Shown here: positions 17,478 to 27,027 of the stretch, one piece after another | Position numbering within the stretch: the stretch's first letter is position 1 | Layout: each line of letters starts with the position of its first letter | From: Pigmentiphaga litoralis | Lineage (GTDB): Bacteria; Pseudomonadota; Gammaproteobacteria; Burkholderiales; Burkholderiaceae_B | DNA: 64,000 bases | Reading direction: 5' to 3' | NCBI RefSeq assembly: GCF_014651835.1 | Contig: NZ_BMXQ01000002.1 | Location: forward strand, 620,001 to 684,000 | Position numbers and translations under genes: made by a program | The notes under the pieces: generated by a model | Databases searched by the model: none | Told to the model about the DNA's origin: nothing | The model's input: only the letters and a program-made list of their open reading frames with translations

Positions 17478-18800
17478 TCATGCGTCTGGCGTGTCTTCCG
17501 GCAACCGCTTACTGTAAGCCTTGCCAAGGCTGATCCCGACCCCCGCCCACACCAGCGCCAGCACAGCGCCCACCAGCGCGGCCGGTCCGGCACCGGCGCC
17601 CAGCGCGTCGATCCCGGCCTTGGCCCACCCGCTGACGGCATCACCCGCCCGATACACGGCCGTGTCGATCACGTTCTTGGCCTTGTACTTGGTCTCGGCA
17701 TCGACCACGGTAAACAGCATCTCGCGCCCCGGCCGGACCAGCGCGTATTCGCCCACGCGCCGCACGATCATCACGATCACCAGCACACTGAAGATCGGCA
17801 TGACGGCCAGGGCGACGAAGCCCACCGCGATCGCCAAGGGGATGGCGGCAAGCAGCACCCGCACCCCGAAGCGCTGCGCCAGCCGGCCGGTCACGCCCAG
17901 CTGGACCAGGATGGTCAGCGCCTGCACCACCGCATCGATGCTGCTGAAGATCTCGGCCTGCCGCACGCGATCGGGAAACTGTTCGCTGATCAGGCGCGCC
18001 TGCTCGAAATACAGGAAGGTGCTCGCCGTGGCCAGCAAGATGACGAAGGCGCTGATGCCGAGCAGATAGGGGGAACGCAATACGCTGAGCAAGCCGGCCC
18101 ACGACGCGCCGCCCATGGCGCGCGCGGGGCTGTCGGGCTCGCCGTCTGCGGCGGCGCCGTGGCGCGTGCGCCAGCCCAGCAGCCAGGCAACGCAGCCCAG
18201 GCTGGCGCCCAGCAGGACTGCCGACAGCAGCAACAGGCCGGAAAAGCCGATACCCCGCACCAGCAGTCCACCCATGACCGGGCCGACCAGGCCGCCCACG
18301 CTGGCGCCCGCGGCAATCGGGCCAAACAGGCGGCGGGCCTGGCCCGGCTGGCACACATCGGCCAGGAAACTCCACGCCACCGACACCACGAACAGGTTGT
18401 AGACCGACACCCACACATAAAAGACGCGGGCAAGCACCACGCTATCGGCGCCCACCTGGAAGGCCGCTGCGAACGCGGCCAGCTGCGCCATGAACGCCGC
18501 GTACAGCCACGGCACCAGCCGCGCCCGGCGCACCCGCGCGGCAAACGCGCCGTAGATCGGCACGGCCACCAGCATGACAACGAAAGTTGCGGTGAACAAC
18601 CATTGCAGGTGCTGCACGCCGCCGGTGATACCCATGGTTTCGCGCACTGGCCGCAACATGAAGTAGCCGGCGAACAGGCAGAAGAACAGCAGGAAGCCGG
18701 CAGCCACGGCGGAACGCTCGTCGGGCAGCAGGCCGGCAAGGCGGGATCGCAGGGGTGCGGGTATAGCAGGGGCGGGCACGATGATCCGTAAGTAAGGCAC
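17478..18800 (-). CDS. MFS-like transporter (NTP/NDP-exchange-transporter-like)
   Basis: This integral membrane protein of about 440 residues has roughly 12 hydrophobic segments. LRPVRETMGITGG near the first helix, the FGPIAAGASVGGLVGP segment and EYALVRPGREMLFTVVD are typical of bacterial MFS proteins annotated as distant ADP/ATP-translocase relatives. The start is uncertain: GTG at 18800, GTG at 18779 and TTG at 18836 are in frame, and none has a strong ribosome site. The substrate is unknown. It faces the Bug gene convergently. Confidence 0.8.
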   Translation of the reverse strand: MPYLRIIVPAPAIPAPLRSRLAGLLPDERSAVAAGFLLFFCLFAGYFMLRPVRETMGITGGVQHLQWLFTATFVVMLVAVPIYGAFAARVRRARLVPWLYAAFMAQLAAFAAAFQVGADSVVLARVFYVWVSVYNLFVVSVAWSFLADVCQPGQARRLFGPIAAGASVGGLVGPVMGGLLVRGIGFSGLLLLSAVLLGASLGCVAWLLGWRTRHGAAADGEPDSPARAMGGASWAGLLSVLRSPYLLGISAFVILLATASTFLYFEQARLISEQFPDRVRQAEIFSSIDAVVQALTILVQLGVTGRLAQRFGVRVLLAAIPLAIAVGFVALAVMPIFSVLVIVMIVRRVGEYALVRPGREMLFTVVDAETKYKAKNVIDTAVYRAGDAVSGWAKAGIDALGAGAGPAALVGAVLALVWAGVGISLGKAYSKRLPEDTPDA

Positions 18801-18987
18801 TGACCCGACGGTAGCGCGCAGTCGCCAGGGCGACAAGCGGCGTACTCATCCGGTCGCCGGCGCCCTGGTGGCAGCCGGTATCACCTGGTGGCTCCTGGCC
18901 TTGGCGCTGTTCGGCCTTGGGGCCACGCTGCTCGCCGGACGCGGCGTCAGCCGGATGACCCCGGCCACGGTCACATTGGGACATTGA
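18796..18987 (+). pseudogene. Possible C-terminal remnant of a membrane protein
   Basis: Between the MFS gene and the oxidoreductase, the plus strand is open for 63 codons with GC-rich third positions. It encodes a hydrophobic helix (AGITWWLLALALFGLG) followed by a short polar tail and a stop. There is no convincing start or ribosome site; GTG at 18868 is the only near candidate. It looks like the last helix of a transporter whose upstream part is gone. It could also be chance. Confidence 0.3.
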
Positions 18988-19069
18988 CATGGGCAGGGCA
19001 CGGGCGATCCCCTATCATGGCGCGATCAGGCAGCGGCGCGCTGCCACCCCCCTGATGAGGACGTGACCG

Positions 19070-20035
19070 ATGACGACATCCACCGTGGGAATCTGCATTG
19101 CGGGCGAAGGCGCGATGGGCGAGACGCATGCCAAGGTGCTGGCCGCCATGCCGGGCGTGCGGCTGACGGCAGCGGCCGTCGGCGACCCGGTGCAGGGCGC
19201 CGCGTTTGCCGCCAAGTACGGCATTCCCTTTCACTCGACGAGTCTGGCCGACTGCGTGGCGCGGCCGGATGTGGATGCCGTGGTGCTGGCAACGCCGTCA
19301 GGCCTGCACACCGAGCATGCACTGAGCGTGATCGGGGAAGGCAAACCCGTGCTCCTCGAGATCCCGGCTGCGCTGAGCCTGCCCGACACCTTGCGTCTGG
19401 CCGCGGCGCAAGAAGCGTCGGGGGTGCCGCTCATGGTCTGCCACAGCCGCCGCTTTGGCGCGCCGCACCGCATGATCCGCGACCGGATCCGCGACGGCAG
19501 TTTCAGGTTGCACCACATGGTGGTCGAAACGTATTTCCTGCGCCGCACAAACCTGAACATGTTCGGCCAGCCGCGCACGTGGGTGGACAGCCTGCTGTGG
19601 CATCACGCCTGCCATTCGGTGGACCTGGCGGTCTGGCTGCTGGATGAGCCGGACTTTATCGTGCAGGCCCAGCAAGGGCCGGATCATCCGGAACTGGGCG
19701 TGCCGATGGACATGAGCATCGTGATGCGGTCGCCGCGCACCGGCGTGCTGTTCACGATGGCCATGTCCTTCAACAACAAGGGACCGTTCGGCGGCTTCTA
19801 TCGCTACATCGGCGAAGAGGACACCTACCGCGTCTGGCGGGATGAGCTGCGCGGATCGGATGACCAACTGATCGCGCTGGATGCCGAACCGGCGTTCGAC
19901 CGGCAGGACCGGGCGTTCATCGACGCGGTGCGCAACCAGAGCACGCCCGAAAGCGACATCCACTCGGTGATCCCCTCGATGCGACTGCTCGATGCCATCG
20001 AGCGGAGCATTGTCGAAAATCAGGCCGTTCGCTGA
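19070..20035 (+). CDS. Gfo/Idh/MocA oxidoreductase, LigC-like
   Basis: This 321-residue NAD(P)-dependent dehydrogenase has the Rossmann motif GEGAMGETH near residue 12 and the family segment around GKPVLLEIPAALS. The segments RRTNLNMFGQPRTW and LLWHHACHSVDL recall LigC (4-carboxy-2-hydroxymuconate semialdehyde dehydrogenase), which oxidises a ring-cleavage product in protocatechuate 4,5-cleavage. No ligAB, ligI or ligJ partner is in view, so the pathway assignment is tentative. GAGGACG precedes the ATG. It is convergent with mmsA. Confidence 0.82.
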   Translation: MTTSTVGICIAGEGAMGETHAKVLAAMPGVRLTAAAVGDPVQGAAFAAKYGIPFHSTSLADCVARPDVDAVVLATPSGLHTEHALSVIGEGKPVLLEIPAALSLPDTLRLAAAQEASGVPLMVCHSRRFGAPHRMIRDRIRDGSFRLHHMVVETYFLRRTNLNMFGQPRTWVDSLLWHHACHSVDLAVWLLDEPDFIVQAQQGPDHPELGVPMDMSIVMRSPRTGVLFTMAMSFNNKGPFGGFYRYIGEEDTYRVWRDELRGSDDQLIALDAEPAFDRQDRAFIDAVRNQSTPESDIHSVIPSMRLLDAIERSIVENQAVR

Positions 20036-20053
20036 ATCGGCTGGCGAGCAGAC

Positions 20054-20075
20054 GTCCGGCGTCGCCGTGCCGGAC
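20054..20075. terminator. Hairpin between convergent genes
   Basis: GTCCGGC and GCCGGAC form a 7-base stem with an 8-base loop between the stops of the LigC-like gene and mmsA. There is no T run; it may serve as a bidirectional transcript end. Confidence 0.35.
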
Positions 20076-20115
20076 CTGACGCGTGTGCTCCCTGCCGCGT
20101 GCGCTCCCTGACGGG

Positions 20116-21657
20116 CTACTTCGACGTCGGCATCACGAATTCCGCGCCTTTGCCGATGCTTTCCGGCCAGCGCTGCATGATGCTCTTCTGGCGTGTGTAG
20201 AAGCGCACGCCTTCTTCGCCGTAGGCATGCATGTCGCCAAACAGCGACCGCTTCCAGCCGCCAAAGCCGTGCCATGCCATTGGCACCGGAATCGGCACGT
20301 TGATGCCGACCATGCCGACTTCGATGCGGCGGCCGAACTCGCGCGCCACGTTGCCGTCGCGCGTGAAGCAGCTCACGCCATTGCCGAATTCATGCGCGTT
20401 GATCAAGGCGACGGCTTCGGCCAGGTCCTTGACGTGCACGCACGCCAGCACCGGACCAAAGATCTCTTCCTTGTAGATACGCATGTCGGGCGTGACCTCG
20501 TCGAACAGCGTGCCGCCCAGCCAGAAGCCGTCGGTGCAGCCGTCGCCCGCCGTGCTGCCATCAAAGTTGCGGCCGTCAACCAGTAGCGTCGCGCCTTCCT
20601 GTTCGCCCAGTTCGATGTAGCCCGTGATGCGCGCCTTGGCGGCGGCCGTCACGATCGGGCCCATCTCGGCGTCCAGGTTCGTGCCGTTCAGGATCTTCAG
20701 CGAGCGGGTACGCTCGATCAGCTTGGGCAGCAGGCGTGCGCCGACATCGCCCACCAGCACCGCCACGCTGATTGCCATGCAACGTTCGCCGGCCGACCCG
20801 TAGCCCGCGCCGACCAGCGCGTCCACCGCCTGGTCCAGATCGGCGTCGGGCATGACCACCATGTGGTTCTTGGCGCCGCCCAGGGCCTGCACCCGCTTGC
20901 CGTTGCGCGCGCCGGTCTCGTAGATGTAGTTGGCGATCGGCGTCGAGCCCACGAAGCTGATGGCGGACACGTCGGGGTGCGCCAGCAGTGCGTCGACCGA
21001 TTCCTTGTCGCCCTGCACGACGTTGAACACGCCATCGGGCAGGCCGGCGCGCTTGAGCAGGTCAGCCAGCATCAACGATGCGCTCGGGTCGGTCGGGCTG
21101 GGCTTGAGCACGAAGGTGTTGCCGGCCGCAATTGCGACCGGGAACATCCACATCGGCACCATCACCGGGAAGTTGAACGGCGTAATGCCTGCCACCACGC
21201 CCAGCGGCTGGCGCATCGTCCAGTTGTCGATGCCCGTGGATACCTGGTCGGTAAAGTCGCCCTTGAGCAATTGCGGAATGCCGCAAGCGAACTCGGCAAT
21301 GTCGATCCCGCGGGCCACTTCGCCCTGCGCGTCGGTAAACACCTTGCCGTGTTCGGCGGTGATGAGATGAGCAAGCTCATCTTTGTGCGCGTTCAACAAC
21401 TCCACGAACTTGAACATGACCCGCGCGCGGCGGATCGGCGGCGTGTCGGCCCAGGCCGGAAAGGCGGCGCGGGCAGACGCCACGGCGTGATCCACATCGG
21501 ATGGATTGGCCATCGCGACTTCGGCACGCAGCGCGCCGGTCGCCGGATTGAACACGGGCGCGGTGCGGCCGCTGGTGCCGGGCGAGGGCTGGCCCGACAC
21601 CCAGTGGGCAATCTGTCCGACCGTGTTCACGGGATCGTTCTTCGCAGAGATGTTCAT
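20116..21657 (-). CDS. mmsA: CoA-acylating methylmalonate-semialdehyde dehydrogenase
   Basis: This 513-residue aldehyde dehydrogenase converts methylmalonate or malonate semialdehyde to propionyl- or acetyl-CoA in valine, beta-alanine and inositol catabolism. Family features are [16 protein letters not shown] near residue 165, [12 protein letters not shown] near 235, and the catalytic Cys293 in GERCMAIS, which is specific for the MMSDH subgroup. Length is normal. The divergent LysR gene shares a 144-base control region with a clear dyad and is its likely regulator. Partner genes of valine degradation (mmsB) are not adjacent. Confidence 0.93.
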   Translation of the reverse strand: MNISAKNDPVNTVGQIAHWVSGQPSPGTSGRTAPVFNPATGALRAEVAMANPSDVDHAVASARAAFPAWADTPPIRRARVMFKFVELLNAHKDELAHLITAEHGKVFTDAQGEVARGIDIAEFACGIPQLLKGDFTDQVSTGIDNWTMRQPLGVVAGITPFNFPVMVPMWMFPVAIAAGNTFVLKPSPTDPSASLMLADLLKRAGLPDGVFNVVQGDKESVDALLAHPDVSAISFVGSTPIANYIYETGARNGKRVQALGGAKNHMVVMPDADLDQAVDALVGAGYGSAGERCMAISVAVLVGDVGARLLPKLIERTRSLKILNGTNLDAEMGPIVTAAAKARITGYIELGEQEGATLLVDGRNFDGSTAGDGCTDGFWLGGTLFDEVTPDMRIYKEEIFGPVLACVHVKDLAEAVALINAHEFGNGVSCFTRDGNVAREFGRRIEVGMVGINVPIPVPMAWHGFGGWKRSLFGDMHAYGEEGVRFYTRQKSIMQRWPESIGKGAEFVMPTSK

Positions 21658-21759
21658 GACGCTTCCTTGTCGTTGATGCGGGCGCCTGCGCTGGGCACCG
21701 GGCAGAACAAGTGTAGGACGGTCGCCGGACTTTGATAATCCAGGTATTCTTGATTTGAT

Positions 21760-21777
21760 TGTTCAAATAAATGAACA
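21760..21777. promoter_or_regulatory. Operator-like dyad between mmsA and its LysR gene
   Basis: TGTTCA and TGAACA are perfect inverted 6-mers around the AT-rich spacer AATAAA. The AT-rich island in a GC-rich context, between divergent starts, fits a LysR binding and promoter region. Confidence 0.5.
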
Positions 21778-21801
21778 GTCAACGCGCCAGGAAACGCCCT
21801 C

Positions 21802-22773
21802 ATGTCAACCGCCACCCTCGCCACCCTGGTGGCCGACCTGCACCTGCTGACCGTGCTGGCCGAAACCCGCAGCTTCACGCAGACGGCGCAGCGCCTGGCG
21901 ATCTCCAAAGCGTCCGTCAGCATGCGCATCGGCGACCTGGAACGCCATGCCGGTGTGCCCCTGGTCCGCCGCACCACCCGTTCCGTCAGCCTGACCGAAG
22001 CCGGGCAGCAGCTGGTCAACGACACCCGCCCCGCCTTCGGCCGCATCGACGACAGCTTTACCGCGGTGCAGGACCAGGCCGGTTCTCCCCGCGGAGTCGT
22101 CCGCGTCACGGCCCCGGTCGCCCTCGGCCGGCAACACATTGCCCCGCGCCTGGCCGACTTCCTGCGACGCTTTCCGGACATCACCGTCGAGCTGGAACTG
22201 ACAGACCGCTTCGTCAACTTCGCGCAGGAAGGCTTCGACCTGGCCATCCGCCACACCAGCACCCCACCCGACACCTTTGTCGCCTGGGTACTGTCGGATA
22301 CCCGATCCCTGCTCGTCGCCAGTCCCGCCTACCTCAAGCGGCGCGGGACACCGGACCATCCGACCGAACTGGCCGCGCACGACTGCCTGCTCTACCTGGG
22401 CGGGCACGCCGACACCTGGACCTTCTCGCGCCCGTCGGCGCGCAAGGCGGTCGAGCCTGTCAGCGTCACCGTGTCGGGCCCCTTGAAGGCGAACAACAGC
22501 GAAGTGCTGCGCGAAGCCGTGCTCGATGGCCTGGGCATCGGGCTGCTGCCGGACTTCAGCGTATCGCCGGGAAATGCGGGCAGCGGTGGCGGCAACGGTT
22601 CACGGCGCCTGGTGGCCGTCCTGCCCTCCTGGCGCGCCCATGGCTTCTTTGGCGAACGCATCTATGCGCTGCGGCCCCGCAGCCATCAGGTGCCTCGCGC
22701 CGTGCAGTGCTTTGTCGAACATTTGCGTCAGACGATGGCGGGGGGTTATCCGGCGGCGTGTGTGGCCCAGTGA
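21802..22773 (+). CDS. LysR-family transcriptional regulator, divergent to mmsA
   Basis: This 323-residue protein has the LysR winged HTH at the N-terminus (TRSFTQTAQRLAISKASVS from about residue 20) and a periplasmic-binding-like effector domain after it. The proposed job is control of mmsA from the shared intergenic region. Its stop abuts, without spacer, the stop of the next LysR gene on the other strand. It could have other targets as well. Confidence 0.9.
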   Translation: MSTATLATLVADLHLLTVLAETRSFTQTAQRLAISKASVSMRIGDLERHAGVPLVRRTTRSVSLTEAGQQLVNDTRPAFGRIDDSFTAVQDQAGSPRGVVRVTAPVALGRQHIAPRLADFLRRFPDITVELELTDRFVNFAQEGFDLAIRHTSTPPDTFVAWVLSDTRSLLVASPAYLKRRGTPDHPTELAAHDCLLYLGGHADTWTFSRPSARKAVEPVSVTVSGPLKANNSEVLREAVLDGLGIGLLPDFSVSPGNAGSGGGNGSRRLVAVLPSWRAHGFFGERIYALRPRSHQVPRAVQCFVEHLRQTMAGGYPAACVAQ

Positions 22774-23679
22774 TCAGTCTTGGGCGGCCACTTCCCGCAG
22801 CGCATCCAGCAGCTTCACCGCCGGCCCCGACAGGACCCCCTGACGTCGCCGGAACACCATCAACCGGCGATCGCGCGGCGAGCCTGTCACGCTCAGTGCC
22901 TGCACCAGCCCGGCCAGGCGCTCGGCGTCGTACATGGGCCTGGGCATCCAGCTCAGAAACCCGGCGTGCGTCACCAGGCTCTTGATCGCGATGATCGAGC
23001 GCGTCTCGACCACCACGTCCGGGCCGGGCAGGCCCTGCTCGCGAAACAGCGCCACGACTTCAGCAAAGGGCGCAGTGCCCTGGGGTGGCAGGACCCACTT
23101 GTGGCCGATCAGATCGGTCACCTGCAGCGCCCCCTGCTCACGCAAGGGGTGGCCGGTCGCCGCAATGACGTCGCTGGTGTCGTGCCATTCGGCATCGGGA
23201 ATGGCGCAGATGGCCTCGTTCTCGGTCAGCGATACGCCAATGGCCAGATCGATCTCGTGCTTGAGCAGGGCGTCGGTCAGCAGGTCGCCTACGCCTTCCA
23301 CGATGTGGACCTGCAGGTTGGGCCAGCGCGCCAGCACGCGGGCAATGGCCAGGGGCAGGATCAGGCTGATCGCGCTGGCGACCGCGCCGACTCGTATCGT
23401 CCCCTTGGCCAGACCCCGCAAGGCGTCGATCTCTTCGGTCGCCTGATCGGCTTCGTGCTGCAGCACCTTGGCATGCGGCAGCAGGGCATGGCCAAAAGGC
23501 GTGAGCACCATGCCGGTGGTGTGGCGCTCGAACAGCGGCGCGCCCACCTGATCTTCCAGCCGCTTGATGGTGCGGCTCAGGGCAGGTTGCGTGATGTTGA
23601 GGGTCTGGGCGGCGCGGCCCAGGGTGCCGTGGTGCGCCACGCAAAGGAAGGCGCCCAGCTGTCGGATATCCAAAGTCAT
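22774..23679 (-). CDS. LysR-family regulator of the benzoylformate-decarboxylase-like operon
   Basis: This 301-residue LysR protein begins MTLDIRQLGAFLCVAHHG with an HTH including TLNITQPALSRTIKRLE and a substrate-binding domain. The frame stays open upstream for more than 1 kb, but that part is antisense to the decarboxylase gene. The ATG at 23679 gives a normal LysR length but lacks a strong ribosome site. It is divergent from the decarboxylase operon, which it probably regulates through a T-N11-A motif in the 114-base gap. Confidence 0.9.
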   Translation of the reverse strand: MTLDIRQLGAFLCVAHHGTLGRAAQTLNITQPALSRTIKRLEDQVGAPLFERHTTGMVLTPFGHALLPHAKVLQHEADQATEEIDALRGLAKGTIRVGAVASAISLILPLAIARVLARWPNLQVHIVEGVGDLLTDALLKHEIDLAIGVSLTENEAICAIPDAEWHDTSDVIAATGHPLREQGALQVTDLIGHKWVLPPQGTAPFAEVVALFREQGLPGPDVVVETRSIIAIKSLVTHAGFLSWMPRPMYDAERLAGLVQALSVTGSPRDRRLMVFRRRQGVLSGPAVKLLDALREVAAQD

Positions 23680-23694
23680 GCAAAACGGTAATGA

Positions 23695-23709
23695 CTTTTG
23701 GTCGAAAAG
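23695..23709. promoter_or_regulatory. LysR-type box upstream of the decarboxylase operon
   Basis: CTTTTGGTCGAAAAG is a perfect dyad of 5-base arms that contains a T-N11-A core, the usual LysR recognition layout. It lies 16 bases from the regulator start and about 85 bases before the operon's first gene. Confidence 0.5.
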
Positions 23710-23793
23710 GCAATATTCAAGCAAGGGGCCGATCGCCATACTGCGGGCACAGATCGTCGCCAGACGACGCCCACTCACCCTCAGGAGACACGC

Positions 23794-25443
23794 TTGACTG
23801 CGACTGCCCCCGTGTCCGCACGCGCCCCCATCAGCACCCCCACCGGCGCCACCGAAGCAACATCCCCAAGCCCCCAGACCACCGTCCGCGAAGCGGTCCT
23901 GGATCTGCTGCGCGCCTTTGGCATGACCACGATTTTTGGCAACCCGGGTTCGACCGAGCTGCCGCTGTTCCTCGATTTTCCGGATGACTTCGAGTATGTG
24001 CTCGGCCTGCAGGAAGCGGTGGTGGTCGGCATGGCCGATGGCTACGCGCAGGCCAAGCGCAATGCCGCGTTCGTGAACCTGCACTCGGCAGCCGGTGTCG
24101 GCAACGCCATGGGCAACATCTTTACCGCGCACAAGAACCGCACACCCATGGTCATCACGGCGGGCCAGCAGGCGCGGTCGATCCTGCCGTTCGACCCCTT
24201 CCTGTTTTCCAACCAGGCGACCGAACTGCCCAAGCCCTATGTGAAGTGGAGCTGCGAACCGGCGCGTGCCGAAGACGTGCCGCTGGCCATTGCGCGCGCG
24301 TATTACATCGCCATGCAGGAACCGCAGGGCCCGGTGCTGGTGTCGGTCCCGGCCGATGACTGGGCGCGCCCCTGCGAGCCGGTCGCCGCGCGCGTGGTCA
24401 GTTCCGTGGTCCGCCCCGATGCGGGCGTGCTGGCAACGATTGCCGCCCGGCTGGATGGCGCGCAGCGCCCCGCCTTTGTCATCGGCGCCGCCGTGGATCG
24501 CAGCGGCGCGTGGGACGAGGTGCTGCAACTGGCCGAGCGTCACAATGCCGCCGTGTTCGTGGCGCCGATGTCGGGCCGCTGCGGCTTCCCGGAAGACCAT
24601 CGCCTGTTCAGCGGCTTTCTGCCCGCCATGCGCGAAAAGATCGTCAGCCTGCTGAGCGGTCATGATGTGGTGTTCGCCCTGGGCGCGCCGGCCTTTACCT
24701 ATCACGTTGAAGGCTTTGGCCCGCATCTGCCCGAAGGCGCCGAGCTGGTGCAACTGATCGACGATCCGTCCATCGCTGCCTGGGCGCCGGTCGGCACGTC
24801 GGCCGTCGGCAACATCCGCGCGGGCGTGCGGGATCTGCTGGATCTGTGCAAGCCATCGCAGCGCGACTTGCCGCCGCTGCGCGTTCCCGCGCCGCGCGCC
24901 GAACCCACGCCAGTCATGTCGGCCGCGTTTGCGTTGCAGACGCTGGCCGAAGTGCGCGATGCGCATTCGATCATCGTTGAAGAGTCACCCAGCGCGCGGC
25001 CCGTCATGCACCGCTACCTGCCCATGCTGCACAGCGAAACCTTCTACACCATGTGCAGCGGCGGCCTGGGCCACAGCATGCCGGCGGCCGTCGGCGTGGC
25101 GCTGGCCAAGCCCGACAAGAAGATCATTGCGCTGATCGGCGACGGGTCGGCCATGTACTCGATCCAGGCCCTGTGGACCGCGGCGCGTCTGCGTCTGCCC
25201 ATCACCTTTATCATCATCAACAACCGGCGGTATGCGGCACTGCAGGAGTTTGCATCCACCTTCGGCTTCAAACCCGAAGACCCGCTGGTCGGGACGGCCT
25301 TGCCAGACCTGGACTTCGTTGCGCTCGCCCGCGGGCATGCCATGCGCGGTGTGCGCGTCGAAGATCCCGCCACGCTGCACGACGTGCTGCGTGAGGCACT
25401 GGCCAGTCCCGAACCGATCCTGGTCGACATCCAGGTCGGCTGA
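23794..25443 (+). CDS. mdlC: Thiamine-diphosphate decarboxylase, benzoylformate-decarboxylase-like
   Basis: This 549-residue enzyme has the three thiamine-diphosphate enzyme domains, Glu74 in LQEAVVVG and a GDGS...NN cofactor motif from Asp450. The benzoylformate decarboxylase active-site residues are conserved in place: Ser53 (GNPGSTELP), His97 (NLHSAAG) and His304 (AFTYH), matching Ser26, His70 and His281 of the Pseudomonas enzyme with near-constant offsets. It should turn an aryl 2-oxoacid into an aldehyde. The TTG start has AGGAGACACGC before it, and the first ~30 residues are a Ser/Thr/Pro-rich extension. The aldehyde dehydrogenase downstream fits as the next step. No mandelate dehydrogenase is in view. 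Confidence 0.88.
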   Translation: MTATAPVSARAPISTPTGATEATSPSPQTTVREAVLDLLRAFGMTTIFGNPGSTELPLFLDFPDDFEYVLGLQEAVVVGMADGYAQAKRNAAFVNLHSAAGVGNAMGNIFTAHKNRTPMVITAGQQARSILPFDPFLFSNQATELPKPYVKWSCEPARAEDVPLAIARAYYIAMQEPQGPVLVSVPADDWARPCEPVAARVVSSVVRPDAGVLATIAARLDGAQRPAFVIGAAVDRSGAWDEVLQLAERHNAAVFVAPMSGRCGFPEDHRLFSGFLPAMREKIVSLLSGHDVVFALGAPAFTYHVEGFGPHLPEGAELVQLIDDPSIAAWAPVGTSAVGNIRAGVRDLLDLCKPSQRDLPPLRVPAPRAEPTPVMSAAFALQTLAEVRDAHSIIVEESPSARPVMHRYLPMLHSETFYTMCSGGLGHSMPAAVGVALAKPDKKIIALIGDGSAMYSIQALWTAARLRLPITFIIINNRRYAALQEFASTFGFKPEDPLVGTALPDLDFVALARGHAMRGVRVEDPATLHDVLREALASPEPILVDIQVG

Positions 25444-25480
25444 TCGCTCGCGCACGCACCCTATAACAAGGAGAACTCTG

Positions 25481-26932
25481 ATGACTGCAATCACCATGTT
25501 GATCGACGGCGCCCGTGTGGCAGCCGGCAATGGCGCCACGTTCGAACGGCGCAACCCGCTCGATGGCGAAGTCGCGACCCAGGCGCCCGCCGCCACGGTG
25601 GAAGATGCCGTGCGTGCCGCCGATGCCGCCGCCCGCGCCTTCGAGACCTGGCGCCATGTCGGCCCGAGCGAGCGCCGCGCGCTGCTCATGAAAGCCGCCG
25701 CCGCGCTGGAAGCCAAGACCGATGCCTTCATTGCCGCCATGGCTGCCGAGACCGGCGCATCGGCCATGTGGTCCGGCTTCAATGTGCACCTGGCCGCCGG
25801 CATGTTCCTTGAGGCCGCCGCGCTCACCACGCAGATCAGCGGCGAGATCATTCCTTCGGATGTCCCGGGCAGTGTCGCCATGGCCGTACGCCAGGGCGCC
25901 GGTGTCGTCCTCGGCATGGCCCCCTGGAACGCCCCGGTGATCCTGGGCGTGCGCGCCCTGGCCGTGCCGCTGGCTTGCGGCAACACCGTCGTGTTCAAGG
26001 GATCCGAGATCTGCCCGGCCACCCATGGCCTGATCGTCGATGCGCTGGATGAAGCCGGCTTTCCCAAGGGCGTCGTCAACTTCATCACCAACGCACCCGC
26101 CGATGCGGGCGCCGTGGTCGAAGCCGTGGTGGCCCATCCTGCCGTGCGCCGGGTGAACTTCACGGGCTCGACGCGCGTCGGCAAGATCATTGCCATGACC
26201 TGCGCCAAGTACCTGCAGCCGGTGGTGCTGGAACTGGGCGGCAAGGCCCCGCTGGTGCTGCTGGACGATGCCGATATCGACGCCGCCGTCAACGCCGCGG
26301 CATTCGGCGCCTTCGCCAACTCGGGCCAGATCTGCATGTCGACCGAACGTATCGTGGTCGATCGCGCAATCGCCGATGAATTCGTTGCCAAGTTCGCGGC
26401 GAAGGCCAGCGCGCTGCCGTTGCAGGATCCGCGCAAGGGCCCCGGTGTGCTGGGGTCGGTGGTGGACATGAGCACGGTCGAACGCTGCAACGCGCTGATC
26501 GATGATGCACTGGCCAAGGGCGCAAAACTGGTGTGCGGCGGCAAGGCCGAAAACACGTTGATGCCTGCAACCATCCTTGACCATGTCACGGCCGACATGA
26601 AGATCTATTCCGAAGAATCCTTCGGGCCGGTCAAGGCCGTGGTGCGCGTCAGCGGCGTGGACGAAGCCGTTGCGTCTGCCAACGATACGGAATACGGCCT
26701 GTCGTCCGCCGTGTTCGGCCGCGATGTGTCGCGCGCCATGCTGGTGGCGCAGCGCATTGAATCGGGCATCTGCCACATCAACGGCCCGACCGTGCACGAC
26801 GAAGCGCAAATGCCATTCGGCGGCGTGAAGGCCAGCGGCATCGGCCGCTTCGGCGGCAAGGCCGGCATCCACGAGTTCACCGAACTGCGCTGGATCACCC
26901 TGCAGACCACCCCGCGTCACTACCCGTTCTGA
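25481..26932 (+). CDS. NAD(P)-dependent aldehyde dehydrogenase (benzaldehyde/salicylaldehyde/vanillin type)
   Basis: This 483-residue aldehyde dehydrogenase shows APWNAPVILGVRALAVPLA near residue 145, FTGSTRVGK near 225, LELGGKAPL with the catalytic Glu near 251, and Cys285 in SGQICMSTE. The sequence style resembles salicylaldehyde and vanillin dehydrogenases. It follows the decarboxylase by 37 bases with a strong AAGGAG, so the pair probably converts an aryl 2-oxoacid to the aryl carboxylate. The exact aldehyde is not readable. Confidence 0.9.
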   Translation: MTAITMLIDGARVAAGNGATFERRNPLDGEVATQAPAATVEDAVRAADAAARAFETWRHVGPSERRALLMKAAAALEAKTDAFIAAMAAETGASAMWSGFNVHLAAGMFLEAAALTTQISGEIIPSDVPGSVAMAVRQGAGVVLGMAPWNAPVILGVRALAVPLACGNTVVFKGSEICPATHGLIVDALDEAGFPKGVVNFITNAPADAGAVVEAVVAHPAVRRVNFTGSTRVGKIIAMTCAKYLQPVVLELGGKAPLVLLDDADIDAAVNAAAFGAFANSGQICMSTERIVVDRAIADEFVAKFAAKASALPLQDPRKGPGVLGSVVDMSTVERCNALIDDALAKGAKLVCGGKAENTLMPATILDHVTADMKIYSEESFGPVKAVVRVSGVDEAVASANDTEYGLSSAVFGRDVSRAMLVAQRIESGICHINGPTVHDEAQMPFGGVKASGIGRFGGKAGIHEFTELRWITLQTTPRHYPF

Positions 26933-27027
26933 CGCAGCACGGCCGGCGCCTTGTGTGCGCCGGCCAGATTATCCGCACGCGGCCATCCAGTGCCGCGGCT
27001 TACAAGACCTTCAGCAGGAGACAACCC

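Noticed and set aside
23680-24966. An upstream extension of the minus-strand LysR gene by more than 400 codons.
   Set aside because: The extension is antisense to the decarboxylase, and a normal LysR N-terminus starts at 23679.
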